64,000 nucleotides of DNA. It comes from Termitomyces sp. T153. Taxonomy: Eukaryota; Basidiomycota; Agaricomycetes; Agaricales; Lyophyllaceae. The translations under genes were made by a program, and so were the position numbers. Positions 35,101-47,721 of this stretch are shown in pieces (position 1 is the first letter of the stretch; the number at the start of each line of letters is the position of its first letter). Location of the stretch: the NCBI GenBank assembly GCA_018296165.2, contig JACKQL020000008.1, positions 434,001-498,000 of the forward strand. The letters run 5' to 3'. The notes below the pieces were generated by a model, which worked only from the letters and a program-made list of their open reading frames with translations, ran no database searches and was not told where the DNA came from.

Positions 35101-38100
35101 AAATGCCAAAAATAGTGCTCAGCAACAAATGGGTCTTATCACCATCCAGAGTATGTCAACATTGTCATGGTGTCATCAGGCATACTGAAATTACTAATAC
35201 AGGTCATGATGAACCAATTGATATTGATGTAGAAACAGGGATCAATAGCAACATGTTTCCAGTACCAGATCCATTGGTGGAAATGCAGTTTTTATCAAGT
35301 AATCTGTCCCCAGAAATGCAGTTTTTAGCAGTGTATCCATCCTACAAAGTGGCAGATCCACTGTCCAATCCATTGCTGCAGCAGGAGGAATAGTTTTTGT
35401 CAGCAGATTCCATGGATCTGGGGTCAAATCCATCAAATGTCTCTATGCCTACCTCACACTCCAAAATTCTGGCTAGAATTCAGATACTAGAGGAGGAGTA
35501 ACAGGAACTAGAGGATGATGACACCATGGAAGGTGGAGAACTGCCATTGGAACAAGTACCAATAGAAGATGTTCCTTCACATGGACCACAAGAAATGGAG
35601 GAAGATCACACTGCTCATGTTGATGGACTTCCTCCCTCTGCAGCCACTGCTGGTTTCAATCCACCATCTGCATATGAGTGCCATATTGAGAGAATTGATT
35701 GCTTGGGAAACCCAATTACATGCATTGTACACACAACTGGTGTGCACTACATCAGAGTTGTAGCATGCAAGTGTTCTGGCCAAGATGTCTGAGTCAAGGA
35801 TGTCATTCACTTCCAGCTGATACCCAGTACATTTGACCAGACAAGAACATATTTTACAACAGCTGTTCTGGACAATTTTTATTTGATTAATTTAGAGTGC
35901 AAAGCCTCTGCTTGTCAGTATTGGCAAAAACTTGTGAGAATTACTTCATCAATTGCTTCTTCAGGTGAAGTAGATAACCTCTATCATGAATTACAATGAC
36001 TTTCACATTCATGGCACTGGTTAAAAAAATTGAAATGGGCAGGTTTTGGACATGATGAGATAAAAGAACTGATGGCACCAGAGCATGGTGAGCTTGCAAT
36101 ATTTTGTTCCACTTGCCCTCAACTAAGAGTGAATATTCCATCAAACTGGGGAGAAGATCCAGTTCAGTGGAAGTTCAATTGCTCATTAATGATGGATGGA
36201 AACTTCAAGGCAGATCATGTCCATAATCATGATCCTGCTCAGGATGTATGGCATTCCAAAGGAGGAATAATGCCCAGGAGGGATGAACTTGATGAATATC
36301 TTAAGTTTGCAAAGGATAGACTGATGGTGAGTTTTTCCTTGGATTGCTAACATGTGCCCTTATTGATTGACTATTAATGTTTGCATCCAAATTGCCCCTG
36401 TCCACCATCCAATATCTGCCATCTGCTGTCTGCTATCAACCACCACTCTGGCCATTCAGTGGGTCCATTGCCAGGGACCTCCTTGTGAAAACACATTCAA
36501 GGCCATCAAAAAGGCACTTCTATTGAACAAATCATGTGACATTACTAGAGTTGTTGCAACAGCATGCACCCACTATGGCTGCTTTGCTCCCAACAGCATA
36601 ATAAACTTAACCTGTGGTAAAGGCCAAGTGTATACAGATTTTTCCATCACACATGCACTGAAGACAACCAACATGGAATCTATCAAGCATCTCTTACTAG
36701 TATATAACATAGCATGCCAGTGGTGTGTTAAGTTTTTCAAACAATTAGCAGAGGCAGGGGAAGTTTAACCAGATAATCTACTGGTTGACTATGCAATTGG
36801 CCTTCTTCATGTCCATAGCCACAAAGAAAATTACTTTTTCTGCTTTGCCCCATCATTTGTTCCAGTAGTTGGCCATATTGCTGGAGAGATAATTGAAAGT
36901 CTTTGGTCTACTCTAAATGAAGTTTCACAGATGGCACAAACTGCTACTCTTGCACATTGGGCAGAAATCTTTGACCATCATATGTATGACTCCAACTGGA
37001 AGAAGTTACTTGATATGGTTCCTTCCTTATGCCAAAAATACTTGACAGCCATTGAGATGAGTGAGGCTGCTGTTCATTATTTTGCTAAACAGTCCATGGG
37101 AATCTCAGCAGAACTGATATCAAGCTGGGAGGCTGAGATCACCATCACTAAAAGTCTGAGGGACCAAGACAAAAAGGCAATGGACATCCTTAAGGCTCAG
37201 ACCATAGGCCTCTAAGCAAGACATGGTAGTAATTTGGTGGACACTGGATTGGAAGCTGGGGGCTGGATGCTGGATACTGATACATTCTGGCTTCAACTTG
37301 CACTTGACATTGAAGAACAGCAGTGAGTCAAACCCAGATGGTTTCACCACTGTTAAGCACTAATTGCTATATCAGAATAGCATCACAAGACCATGTCCAT
37401 CAGATGAGTCAGCAGGCACAGGAGGATGTGTAGCAAAAGGTTGAAGCAGACAGAGAATTGTTAAGGGTTCAACTGAATGTCCTAGCTGCTTCTCAAGCCA
37501 AGCATAGTTATTCTTCCAATTCACAAAGAACTACACCACTTGAGGTGGATGAGATTCCTGGTGCATTTGATGAAGAAACATCAGAAAACAATGAAACATT
37601 GCTGTATCCAGTGGCAAACCCACTGGCCAGACTGGATCCACTGTTGGAACTGGATTCTGCTGCACCAGAAGACTTTGAAATATCCTTGCCATCAACAATT
37701 GCTGGTAATCACTCAGAACTGTTCAGTATTTGCATTTGCTTCAAATTGAAAAGCATATTCAAGCACTCTAAGAGCTTATTGTCAAAAAATCTTTCATGTA
37801 TTCTCATGTTGTCCAAGTTGCTCCAAGCAAAAGTGTCAAAACCCAAGCCAGGGTGTCAATTGACAAAATTCAGGCAGCCATTTCCATCAAAGCCAGGGCC
37901 TATGGAAAATGTTGCAGTGCTCTTATGCAATTAGGCATAGATTCTGCATTCAACAAAAAATATTGTGTTCTGCAGAAAGTAGATCTTGCAGCAAGCATGG
38001 CTATATGTGATCCAAATATTTCTGGATCATCAAGAATAAAGGTTTCTTGGATATGGCAAGCTAATTCAGATATGGAAGATGACCTTGAAACTCTCTATGA

Positions 38101-38560
38101 ATTTAAGTTGCTTTTTGCTCAGATATTCATTGTATCATTCTCAATCCACCTGCTGATTCTGTTCATTCACCATATCTGTTCATTTGTTGTCAATGCCTTG
38201 TCCCACTTTTCTCTTCAATTTGCTGGTATCAAATTCATAACCAATCTCATCAGTCCATTGAGTGCACTACCTCCATGCAAGAGGATAACAAAACAGATGG
38301 ACAGAAGAATGTCAGCTTGTAACTAGTGAAATGAAATGGACTATTTGCTATTTCCTTAAGCAGGCATAAATCTAGTCCAAGAGGGGCATGTCAGCCAAGA
38401 AAAAAGGCCTCCAAGCCTATGCTAACAAAAAGGTGGCCATGTGGCATGAACTGAGTTCTTTGGCAGCTCATAAGTTCAGAAGGGTATACAATGATTTTAC
38501 CTCCTCAAAGAGCAACAACACCTTTATAATGGAGATTGCAATGGGATGAACAAATGGCTG
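35101..38560 (+). pseudogene. KDZ transposase core
   Basis: Order of recognisable segments: an acidic linker; HTTGVHYIRVVACKCSG (35730); LECKASACQYWQKLVRITSS (35893); the conserved LKWAGFGHDEIKELM; ELAIFCSTCPQLRVNIPSNW; MMDGNFKADHVHN (36190), the DGNFKA signature of KDZ transposases; ACTHYGCFAPNSIINLTCGK (36562); LLLVYNIACQWCVKF; IGLLHVHSHKENYF; GEIIESLWSTLNEVSQMAQT (36883). Further C-terminal segments run to about 38560 (SALMQLGIDSAFNKKYCVLQ, DPNISGSSRIKVSWIWQAN). KDZ elements are cut-and-paste DNA transposons of basidiomycetes. Stops, frameshifts and possible unspliced introns break the frame. Inactive. Confidence 0.85.
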
Positions 38561-38566
38561 ATTATA

Positions 38567-38662
38567 CTGGATTTGCTATGCACATCATATCTGCCATGCT
38601 GGATTTGCTATGCACATCATATCTGCCATGCTGGATTTGCTATACACATTATATCCACCCTG
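38567..38662 (+). repeat. 32-bp tandem repeat, three units
   Basis: ctggatttgctatgcacatc plus atatctgccatg is repeated twice exactly and a third time with substitutions. It lies at the 3' end of the KDZ coding sequence. Confidence 0.9.
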
Positions 38663-38775
38663 CCAACTAGAACTGCCATTTCCATAGTGGATTTGCAACC
38701 TTACTATTTTGGGACAATGTAAAAGACCTACTTTCCCCAACTACTAGCTCATAACTGTGCCAAATCCTTCTAGCT

Positions 38776-40340
38776 TTGGACTCTCACATGGCCTCTACTG
38801 CTGCTCTACAAACCCAAGCCTCAGTTGATCAACAGTCACTGGGTCTCCAAAACCTGATATTTTATGTTAAATCACAGGTGTGCACAGCACTTGCCATTTA
38901 TGGCAACCTCAAGGAACACAAGCATTGTAGGTGGATGTTACAATACCTGGATCAAGAATTCATAAGAAGTCTTGGATTGCAATGGAGTTTATCTAATATC
39001 TGTGCCAGAACTATATTCTCCTATATGTGGGTATAGCAGCATTAAACAACATTAAATACAATATTCCAGACCTCATCATGTGTCTGAGGTTTGTACCCTC
39101 TGGCAAACAGAGATGACATCCCTCAAGAAGTCCAGGAGTCCTTCCAGGCATGGACAGTTTCCACTTATCCAGGTCAAGTTGTATATTGGTATGGCTGTGA
39201 TTGGTGGAACTATATAGATATTGAGACCAAGCATCTAAATGATGAGACTGCTGAGGGTTGTCTCCTCATCCATCAAAATGCAACTTGCAATGAAGAATTG
39301 TTAAGCCAAAGCAGTATCTACTGGAAAGCCCTTTTAGCTCTAGACAAGTTCCAATTAGCAGCTGGACCAAAATTCCCATTGATGGCAAACAACCTAATCC
39401 ACCAATTTTCAAGTCCATCTGCCAGACCCAGCTCCACTCACCTCTCCAGTGCCAATTCTATTGTGCTATCACACTTATTAAAACTCACTGGTATTGACTC
39501 AATTACTGATTCCCTTAGTAGCAATGGTGCAATACCATCTGACTGTGCCTCTCCAACCTCTGTGCCTGACACTCAATCACCTGCATGGCCTCCATCAATG
39601 ATTGACAAGGCTATTGATCCTTCCAATCCATGCCATCTATTCCACCACCTCTTCCTTAGAAGTAGGAAGAATCCTGGGCTCATCTATTACCCTACAAAGA
39701 AATCATCTGCTATTCAAGCACAAGCACAGTCTCAATCACTTTCCCATCCTGTTTCTCTTATTTAGCAGAGCTTCTTCTCACTGGCACAAAGTGATGAGAA
39801 ATGGATGGATGTTGAGAATCCATTGTTTGATGATTCAGACCTCAGGGGTATGAATTTTGAGCTATATCAGCTCAACAACATTCCACCTCTGTTTCATGCT
39901 GAGGAAAGTGGATCAGATGAGGAACACCTCCCACTACTCTTCATTGCATTGAACAATGGGTCAGACAGTAGAGGGGAGCCAGATGATGGCAGGCTTCCTC
40001 TTCTGTTTATGGCAACAGATGATGAGTCTGACAATGGTGACAGGGCTGACAGTGGAGGTGAACTGGATGACAGTGGGCTTCCTCCTCTGTTTATGGCAAC
40101 AGATGACAAGTCTAACAAGGAGGTGATATCTGACAATGGCTATGTACTGAGGGATGATAGTCTTCCTCCCCTTTTCATTGCATTGGATGCCAGATCTAAC
40201 AGCAGAACTTTGACTGCCAGATCTGGAAAATATATACTAGCAAATATAACATACATCTGCATAGCAGACCAACCTGCCAGAGAGATCCCCCCCCCTCATC
40301 ATTCCACCAGGAATATCACCAAATTCTGTAATGGATAGTG
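38776..40340 (+). pseudogene. Unrecognised protein with acidic LPPLF repeats
   Basis: The frame runs 38776-39036, then 39091-39765 (RDDIPQEVQESFQAWTVSTY, YGCDWWNYIDIETKHLNDE), then in another frame 39805-40338. The last part holds five degenerate repeats: IPPLFHAEESGSDEE, LPLLFIALNNGSDS, LPLLFMATDDESDN, LPPLFMATDDKSNK and LPPLFIALDARSNS, separated by Asp/Gly-rich linkers. I do not recognise the family. It lies directly downstream of the KDZ transposase, on the same strand, so it may be an accessory ORF of that element or a separate repeat. Stops divide it into three frames. Confidence 0.45.
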
Positions 40341-40479
40341 ATTCTGCACCATCTCTATTCATTCCAGATCACGATTTACATCCATCAGATAGCAACTTTG
40401 CAATGGATACCAAACATAGACCAGCCCACTTGACTCCACCAGATGATAAAAGTTCATCTGGTACTCCCCCTTATTCCTC

Positions 40480-40870
40480 AGGGAAATAATGTGGAGGAGT
40501 AGCAAAGATATGATGAAAGATTAACACCACATGAGGATAAGAGATGCATTGAGATGCTGTACCAAAAACATGAGTCAATCTGCATCATTGACCTAGCAGA
40601 TCTAATTGTTTCTGACAGAACAAGCTTTCTGGCAAGCAAGAGATCATGGCAGATATAGGCCTGTTGGCCCATTCACCCTGGCCAACTTTGCTGACATTTC
40701 TGATGTTCTCTCAGAAACTTCAACTTCATCAAGCACAACATCACCCTTCCAGAGGATCCATATACACCACTTGACTTTGAGTATATAAGCAACACTGGTT
40801 TCCTCTTGGATTTGGAATTAGAACTTGGAGGATGGAGCCCATTGATGTAGATAGAATCCCTGTCAATATG
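40480..40870 (+). pseudogene. Short decayed ORF fragment
   Basis: Plus-strand segments read LYQKHESICIIDLADLIVSD and, after a shift near 40740, LPEDPYTPLDFEYISNTGFL then LDLELELGGWSPLM, ending with a stop. The aromatic/acidic C-terminus looks like a genuine protein end. The family is not identified. It may belong to the preceding acidic-repeat protein. Confidence 0.35.
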
Positions 40871-41137
40871 AAGAGATAAGACACAAAAAAGATGCTGTGG
40901 CCACACTGCTGATAAGAGAAATGAGAGTACACTGTAGCACCAGGAATAATGTGCACAGCAGCAGAAATAAGTATACACCAGACCACTGCCAGCCACTGCC
41001 AGAAGGCCTCTGGCAGCAGAAATAAGTATACACTGGACTACTGGCAGCCACTAGAAATCTACAAAACAATTGAAGCTACAAAACATTTAAAGCCTTCAAA
41101 TGTTATGTGGAATAGTGGAAATCAAACAAGAAAAAAA

Positions 41138-41800
41138 CTCATTGCAAATTGCTAGGTCAAGGGAGAGAGTTGAACCTAGGCTTAACAGTTGAAGTGTGGC
41201 TTAACCAACAATCCAAATCACTGATCCATGGTGGCTCACAATAGCACATCATTATAGACATTTGCTGAAACAGACAATTGTCAATTGAAACAATGACTAA
41301 GAAACCTTTTGTCAACTATAGAATGTCAAGCAAGAAATTCAAACCACTGAAGCATAGTGCTTTGAAAAGATAAGCTGGCTACAAGCATATGTTGTAGCAA
41401 AGAGTGGACAATTAAAAACAAATTTATAGACAACAAATGTAAAGAAAGGGCTTTAAACCCTCAACCTGAGCATATGAGGCTGCAGACATCAGCAGACCTC
41501 TAACATTCAAACACATTAAGCCACATGGGCCTGCTATATCAAGCAAATTAAGAGCATCTGTAGAGCACTGCAGCAATCAAGGATTTGGCAGGTAGTCAGC
41601 CTGAATACCCAAAACATTAGAGTATCTTGCTTCAGAGTGTGCCTAAACATCAGTTAGAGCATAGGAGAAAAAGTGCAATAAATAAAATCAAAGACCAAAT
41701 CAGTAGACAATTGCCAGATCAGGGAGTTGAACCCTCATTCTGACAAAGAGAAGCATAACCTTATGGCACTTTGAACCACTAAGCCATGATACTGTCCCAA
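41138..41800 (-). ncRNA. Second cluster of tRNA-like (SINE-type) sequences
   Basis: On the minus strand three segments carry Pol III-type boxes. The clearest has TGGCTTAGTGG (41787-41777, a perfect A-box) followed about 45 nt on by GGTTCAACTCC (41733-41723, a B-box with G-to-A at its CpG). The second has TGGATCAGTGA (41228-41218) and GGTTCAACTCT (41176-41166). The third, more decayed, has TGGCTTAATGT (41523-41513) and a GGGTTTAAAG-type B region near 41455. They differ in sequence and lie about 270-310 bp apart. They are decayed tRNA-derived elements, not functional tRNA genes. Confidence 0.55.
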
Positions 41801-42757
41801 GAATGATATTTTCACCAATCATCTGCAGAGTGCCCAAATCATTGGCATGGTCATTTCCACCAGGCTTGCAACAGATGAATGGTTCTGTGATAGCTTCTTA
41901 CTCCTACAAAAATGCTTCTGTGATGACTTTCCATGCCTAACACTTTGACAGATTTCAACAAATATCTATACAGACAAACTGAGAGCTTTTGAACAGAAAT
42001 GCTTCTGTCTCAGATATGCTTTTGTGACAGGATCTGGCAATGGACAAAAGAATCAAAACGAAGTGGCCTAAAGAGATATGACAGCACACACTGGCTAACA
42101 GAACTGCTTTTTGCAATGGATGTCATATAGCAATGAAAAGCAGAGAACAGAAAGAGTTATATGGTGGCACACCAGCTAACAGAACTGCTTTTTGCAACAG
42201 ACATGATATAGCAATAGGAGGCAGACAGCAGATGTCCACTGATACCATTGACAACAATACAATGTATGACTCCTGCAAACCAAGAGGGCAGTCAAAGATA
42301 TCTACTCAGAGTGTTTATAACAACACATTATAACATTGCAATAGACAAAGATCAGATGGACTCATGCCCTCTTTGGAAGGAGTGTGTGAGCAATGTGCAA
42401 GCCTGCTTCAAGGCCATGATTGTGGGTGGTGTTTCATTTGGTCACAAACATGCTGTGCCTGCTAACACTTGAATTCACTAATTTCTGGCCTGACATCATC
42501 TTAAAGTGTTAAAACTATGTGATAAGTTGATTTATTAGTGCACATGTGTATTGCCATCTTGATAATTTTTGTACTTTGGTTCCAACATATTTCTTGTCAA
42601 CATCTTTCAACATCTTAATCATTTATTTTACAATATATTATTTTGATATCTAAAGTTTCCACAGAAAATGTATGAAATGACATGAAGTTAAGAATAAAAA
42701 GTAATTTCTCAATATCCACAAAAAGGGGAATTGCCTAATGGATGGGGAAAACAGAGA
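41801..42757. other. No gene; short direct repeat
   Basis: There is no supported gene. A direct repeat containing gctaacagaactgctttttg occurs at about 42093 and 42174, each followed by a similar tail (gcaatggatgtcatatagcaa versus gcaacagacatgatatagcaa; only part shared). The sequence is CpG-poor. Confidence 0.5.
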
Positions 42758-42815
42758 AGCATGTGGCATGATGCATGAGTGTTGCATTACAGAAAAGCAG
42801 ACAGTGTAAGAAGTG
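42758..42815 (+). repeat. Orphan minisatellite monomer
   Basis: gatgcatgagtgttgcatta with its flank acagaaaagcag matches the repeat unit of the array at 51600-52112. It lies upstream of the LINE. Confidence 0.75.
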
Positions 42816-43410
42816 GACAAGAGGTATGCACTGGAGAATTCCAAGGTACAATGACAATGTGGGGAGAGAGGGGGGAGTTAAGGCATTCTTAAACACACAA
42901 AAAAAATCAATGAATCTTTTATTTGGAGAGTTGGGAAAGCTGAAAATACACATATATACTCTTTTCCAACCATTTATACTTGATGGAGAAACAATGGAGG
43001 AGCAATCTTGACCAAATCTCAACTCAGTCATGTATTGTGAGTATAGTCACATGACATGACATCATTTCCAAAGAATTTTTCTTCATCAACTTTATACTGA
43101 CCATGCCAAAAATATCACAATCAAAAGAAATATGTCAGAACCATTTGATTTCTATCTCCATTTACTTACCACTAACTTTATGAAACTGATTAGCCCAACA
43201 AATTTGATGAAACAAGCACACAATTTTGTGACATCTGGTGACTCAAGAGTGTCAAAAAAATGCAGAACTAAAAGGAGTGGGGCATTCAAGGAGGTATCAC
43301 TAGTCTATATATATATATAGTCTGGTGGTACCTTGAGCATAAAATAAAACATTACATCTATGATTTTTTTGCATATCTCTTGGAAGGGGATGTGACATGC
43401 AAACAAAGGG

Positions 43411-43460
43411 CATGGCTATGATGCATTAGTATTGCATTATGAAAAAGCAGATGATGTAAG
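43411..43460 (+). repeat. Second orphan minisatellite monomer
   Basis: atgatgcattagtattgcat followed by tatgaaaaagcagatgatg is a diverged copy of the unit in the array at 51600-52112. A (TA)n run (43308-43319) lies about 90 bp upstream. Confidence 0.7.
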
Positions 43461-43549
43461 GAGCAGAGGGGAATGCTTTGTGATCATCAACCTTCACTAT
43501 TCCTTTTAGGGTCCTGGCCATTTTTTTGAGTTTTGAGTAGCAATATACT

Positions 43550-45185
43550 TCTTTTTGTGCCTAGCACATCTCTCTGGCCTAACAAGCTATTTATACTCTC
43601 TCACAACTACTTCTTCTTGCTCTCTGCAGCCAGGCCTGATGTTGACAGTGGCCCAGCAGTCCTCCAGACTCCTACCAGTGGTGCCAGTACCTCAGATACC
43701 TCTCCCCTGCTATGAAAACTCCAAACACATGCTAAAATTAATGCCCTGATAGGGGGCAACACCAGTTTGGTCAGGTTGGCTCATAAATCAAGACACTGGA
43801 TGGAGGCCAAAAGGTGGATTCTTGCTGGAGAACTGTATAACTGCACAAAGCTTGTTTGCATGCTCATGACTATGGTTCTAGTTTTCAAAGGCTCCTGGAC
43901 AATAAAGTGAGAAAGATAGTCCTTGTGGTAGCATTCCTGCTGAAGAACAACATCATCATCCAGATGTCCAAGGCTCTTGCCAATGCTATAACATCCAAAG
44001 TCCTCAGTCATGTCAAGAATATTGTTAATTGCTTAACATTGGTGTCCAAGTTTTTGGCAGCTACTAGCACCTCCTAAGCTGAGACCACTCTGGTCCTCAA
44101 AGGTATCTCCTCACAACTCAAATCTGTTGCTAGCTTGTTTGGCAGTGTTGTTAACAGGTTGTCTGCCATGACTATCCCACCAACCACTCCCCAACTATTG
44201 GCTCCAAAGTCCACCTGGGCTGACATTGTGTCTACTGGCCTACCTGGTACCTAGCCTATCCCAGCTCATTTCAATCCAAGTATCCCTACCCAGCACACCC
44301 ATATGCAGCAGTGGCTGCTCTGCAATGCCAGAACAGTTCTTGTGGAGATTGATGTCTCATGCCCCAACACCTCACAGGACCCCCATCAAGAACTTCAAAC
44401 TATGCAGGAGGATCAATACTTACTTTGCCAAGATTGACAAAACCATGGCTGCCCTATCAGTGGTGGATGGAGTGGCACCTGACCCTCCCAAAATAATGGT
44501 AAAGGGAGTTACTGCCCTCAAGTAAGAAGCATATCTCTTTGAGCTGGACTTGGCTGGTGCAGCTATGTGGTTCTGAAGCTATGCATAGAACTCCAATTGG
44601 GAGCTAGACAAGACCTGTCTAGGCAGCTCCATGTGGGTCCTCAATAAGGCCCACCACCTTGTTGCTCACTTCATTCTGTATGGAGGCATCTTTGACACTT
44701 CCAATGCCAATGACATTGCTACATTTGAGGCTGAGAACAGCCTCCCAATGGGCCCAATCACCATGATTCTCCTGGCTGAAGAAGGTGGAGAATCATTCTC
44801 CAAAGTAGGCAATAGTCTTTCTTAAGGTGACTTGCAACTTGGCTGAGGCTGCCAACCATTACTTGCACAACTGTGTACATTGCAGGCCATTATATTTTTA
44901 TCTGCAAGTATATTGGTAAACCACTTCATTACAAGAAATGCCAGCTATACAGCCACATCTGGGTCAAGTGCAAGGGTGTGGAACACTGTGCCCATTGTGC
45001 CAAGGAGGGGCATGCCATTGACAACTGTCTGGCTAGTTCTTAAGCTAGGTGCATCTCCTGTAGAGAGGGATTTACTACACACTCAAGCACAACTTGCAGC
45101 TGCTCTGTCTTCAAGAAGCACTTCAATAACCTGGATGCTTGCTATTCAGAGAACATTATGCCATACTTCTTGACAGGAGACCCTT
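43550..45185 (+). pseudogene. LINE ORF1 (nucleic-acid binding, zinc knuckle)
   Basis: Frames in series read ARTVLVEIDVSCPNTSQDPH, KIDKTMAALSVVDGVAPDPP, then an RRM-like mid-region (AYLFELDLAGAAMWF, VLNKAHHLVAHFILYGGIFD). The C-terminal Cys cluster follows: KKCQLYSHIWVKC, then at 44987-45028 CAHCAKEGHAIDNC, a perfect C-x2-C-x4-H-x4-C knuckle. This is the domain order of ORF1 proteins of fungal LINEs (Tad-like), which bind the element's RNA. Stops and frameshifts separate the pieces. ORF2 begins within 200 bp. Confidence 0.8.
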
Positions 45186-45354
45186 CTACCTGAGTCTCAG
45201 ACTCCAAGAAGCTCCCCACCTCCCCTCCCACACCCACTCCATGAGTTGAGCCCCAGGCCCAACCAGCACTGGCAACTGGCTTGCACTATCAAGCCTCACT
45301 CCTTGACTTTATGAAACTGAGCACTCAGGGCCCTCTCTTTTCTTTGTCATTGCA

Positions 45355-46630
45355 ATGAGTCACTACTGCCAAGCTCTGTCACACCTATTCATCTGGCAAC
45401 AGAATATTTGCAAGTCAGACATTGCCCAGGCAGCATTGCTTAACATGGCTGACCCCTTCAGGAGCCCTACCTACACAAGCTTGACAATACAAGGGCATCT
45501 TTGCAGTGAGTGGTACACTATCCACTCATGCACTCACCACCATGACAGGAGTTCCCACTCATATTCTATTCTCCTCATTAATGCTAACATCTTCACAGAT
45601 GCCTACACCTTCCTTGATATTCTGTCACCAGACATCACAGCTGTTTGCTTCAATAGGACAACAGGTGCCTAGCTCTATTCAATGTCTACAATGACTGACT
45701 CTGTCTGCTCTCTCTTCTTTTCTTCTTTCTCATCTCCCCACTGTCTGCCTCTCCAACAGAGACCATATGCTATGGCTCAGTGACTTCAACAGGCACCATC
45801 TCCTTTGGGAGACAGTGGAGAACTGTTACCTTAACTCCTCTGAGGATGATCTACACATCTTATTTCACCTCATTTATGCCTACACTATGGAGATTGCACC
45901 ACCTCTGGGTCTCCAAACCCTGCAAACTGTAAACAACCAGTAGACTTGCCCTAATAATGTGTGGCATAGACATGTTGACACTGACCCCATTGTCTCATAC
46001 AATGTTGTTCCATTGCTTAGGCCATTGCTTGCTGACTACCTGCCAGTAGTTATGATCATGGAACTCCCATTTCCTCAGGCTATCTTTGTGCCTTCAAAGG
46101 ATTTCAGAGCAGTTGGCTGGGACATGTTCAGAATTGCTCTCAAGAAGAAGTTGACACTCCACTTTCTAGCCCAACTAATCACAACAGTTGACATGTCCCA
46201 CTTTAAGATTACAGCACTGATAGCACTGATCTAGGAGGTGATGGCTGATGAGACCATCATCTCAGTGCACGTACCTTGCCCATTTACAAAATGTTGGTGG
46301 ACAAAAGGGCTAACAGCTCTCAAGCATGCATGCAACAAAGCTAATAATTTAGCCTACAAATCTTGTAATGTGGCAGGTCATCCATTGCAAGCTGAGGCAA
46401 ATTGCCTCTCACATAAGATGGCAAAAGCCATTTGCTGGGACAAGGAACAGCACTGGGTTGAGTGGCTGAAGAGTATCAACACCATGCAAATCTATACTGC
46501 TGATAAATATGTGGTGCAGGAGCCCATTGACTTTTTCAGTGACTGGATCCCAGAGCTCAAGATGATGTACAATGGTGTTTCAGGCTAGGCAACCATAAAC
46601 AATGCCAAGGTGGAGGTCCTAGCTGAGTTC
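45355..46630 (+). pseudogene. LINE ORF2 N-terminus: AP-type endonuclease
   Basis: ORF2 begins about 45370 with LFIWQQNICKSDIAQAALLN, the usual start of LINE endonuclease domains (the N of QN binds metal). It continues through SYSILLINANIFTDAYTFLD and DITAVCFNRTTG. A shifted LSDFNRHHL-type segment near 45776 corresponds to the G-D-F-N motif. The linker reads FTKCWWTKGLTALKHACNKA (46276), then QHWVEWLKSINTMQIYTADK (46450), typical of the endonuclease-RT linker. The endonuclease would nick the target for target-primed reverse transcription. It carries several stops. The plus-strand reading stops at the solo LTR at 46735. Confidence 0.85.
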
Positions 46631-46734
46631 TTTTTTCCTCCCACCCCACTTTCCTTCCATCCCATTCATAGTATACCCACATCCTTCACTAGATATCTAT
46701 TTCTTTGATTACAAGCATATCCTTCCAGCTGTCA

Positions 46735-47721
46735 GGTTCTGCTGACCATGGGGGGCTCAGCTTAACTGGGCAAGTCCTTACTAGGTGGACACAACATCCT
46801 GTGCTTATAACCTAGCACTTCAGGATGGTCTGGACTTCAGATACTTGCAAGGATAAGCCAAGGGAAACTGTCTGAGCAAGTCTGGTTATGCAAGTGATGA
46901 GAGTAGGGCCAGAGTTTGATGGGGTATCAATCAATTAATGATGATGGGTTATGAGGCCAAGCATAGAGCAAGGTCCAGAGTTAATTATGAATGTTGGAGA
47001 GTCATAACTTATGCACTGAGTTTGTAATAGCATTAGAGTTGAAAGGAACTCAGGCTCAATAAAGAAAACTGAGGCAAATGAGGTGAGACAGAGTCAAGAC
47101 AAGACAGAGACAAGAATGAAATAGAATTGAGATGAGAGATACAAGACTAGAGACAGAAAATAGAGACAAGACTGAAAAATGTAACAGAGATGAATGTAAC
47201 AAGAAACAGTAACCACAGGTAATGTCAAGACTAGTGTAACAGATGCTACTCTATGACTTATATACTAACTACTGGACCTCCTCCAGAGATTGAGGGTGTG
47301 GCAATGGGGATTGTTGGAGCTGCACAAGGTTGATGGGTATCAGTTCTGATCAGATGGCAGGCCACATTGATGTCCAGATAGAAACTGATGGGAATGTGGT
47401 CTGTTCCATAGTTGTCAGGAAATTCTGGAGTAGTCAGGTGGGTTGATGGGCTAAGCTAGCAATGGGAACCTGGGTCAGAGGAGATGTCAGAGAGACTTGG
47501 GGGCTTTCTGGGAGAGGAAGGGAAAATGATGGGGCCCACAGGGGACATGTTGGGGTTTGCCAGAAGGTTGTTGGGGTTTGCTGGGGAAGCATTGGAGTTA
47601 GCTGGGGCAGGCTCCATGAGTGAACAAAGGTTGGAGTGAGTTGATGGGGTGTTGCAGGGGAACTCTGGAGAAGCAGGGTGGCTTGGAAAAAGGTCCAGAG
47701 GTCTGGGAGTGGGTCATGACA
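46735..47721 (-). repeat. Solo LTR, minus orientation, same family
   Basis: On the minus strand it runs from TGTCATGACCCACTCCC (47721) to AACCTGACA (46735). The TATA region gtatataagtcatagag lies near 47255. It belongs to the LTR family at 5906-12334 but is strongly CpG-depleted. The flanking five bases (ccagc before, gtagc after on the plus strand) do not form a clean duplication, consistent with a rearrangement at one edge. Confidence 0.85.
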
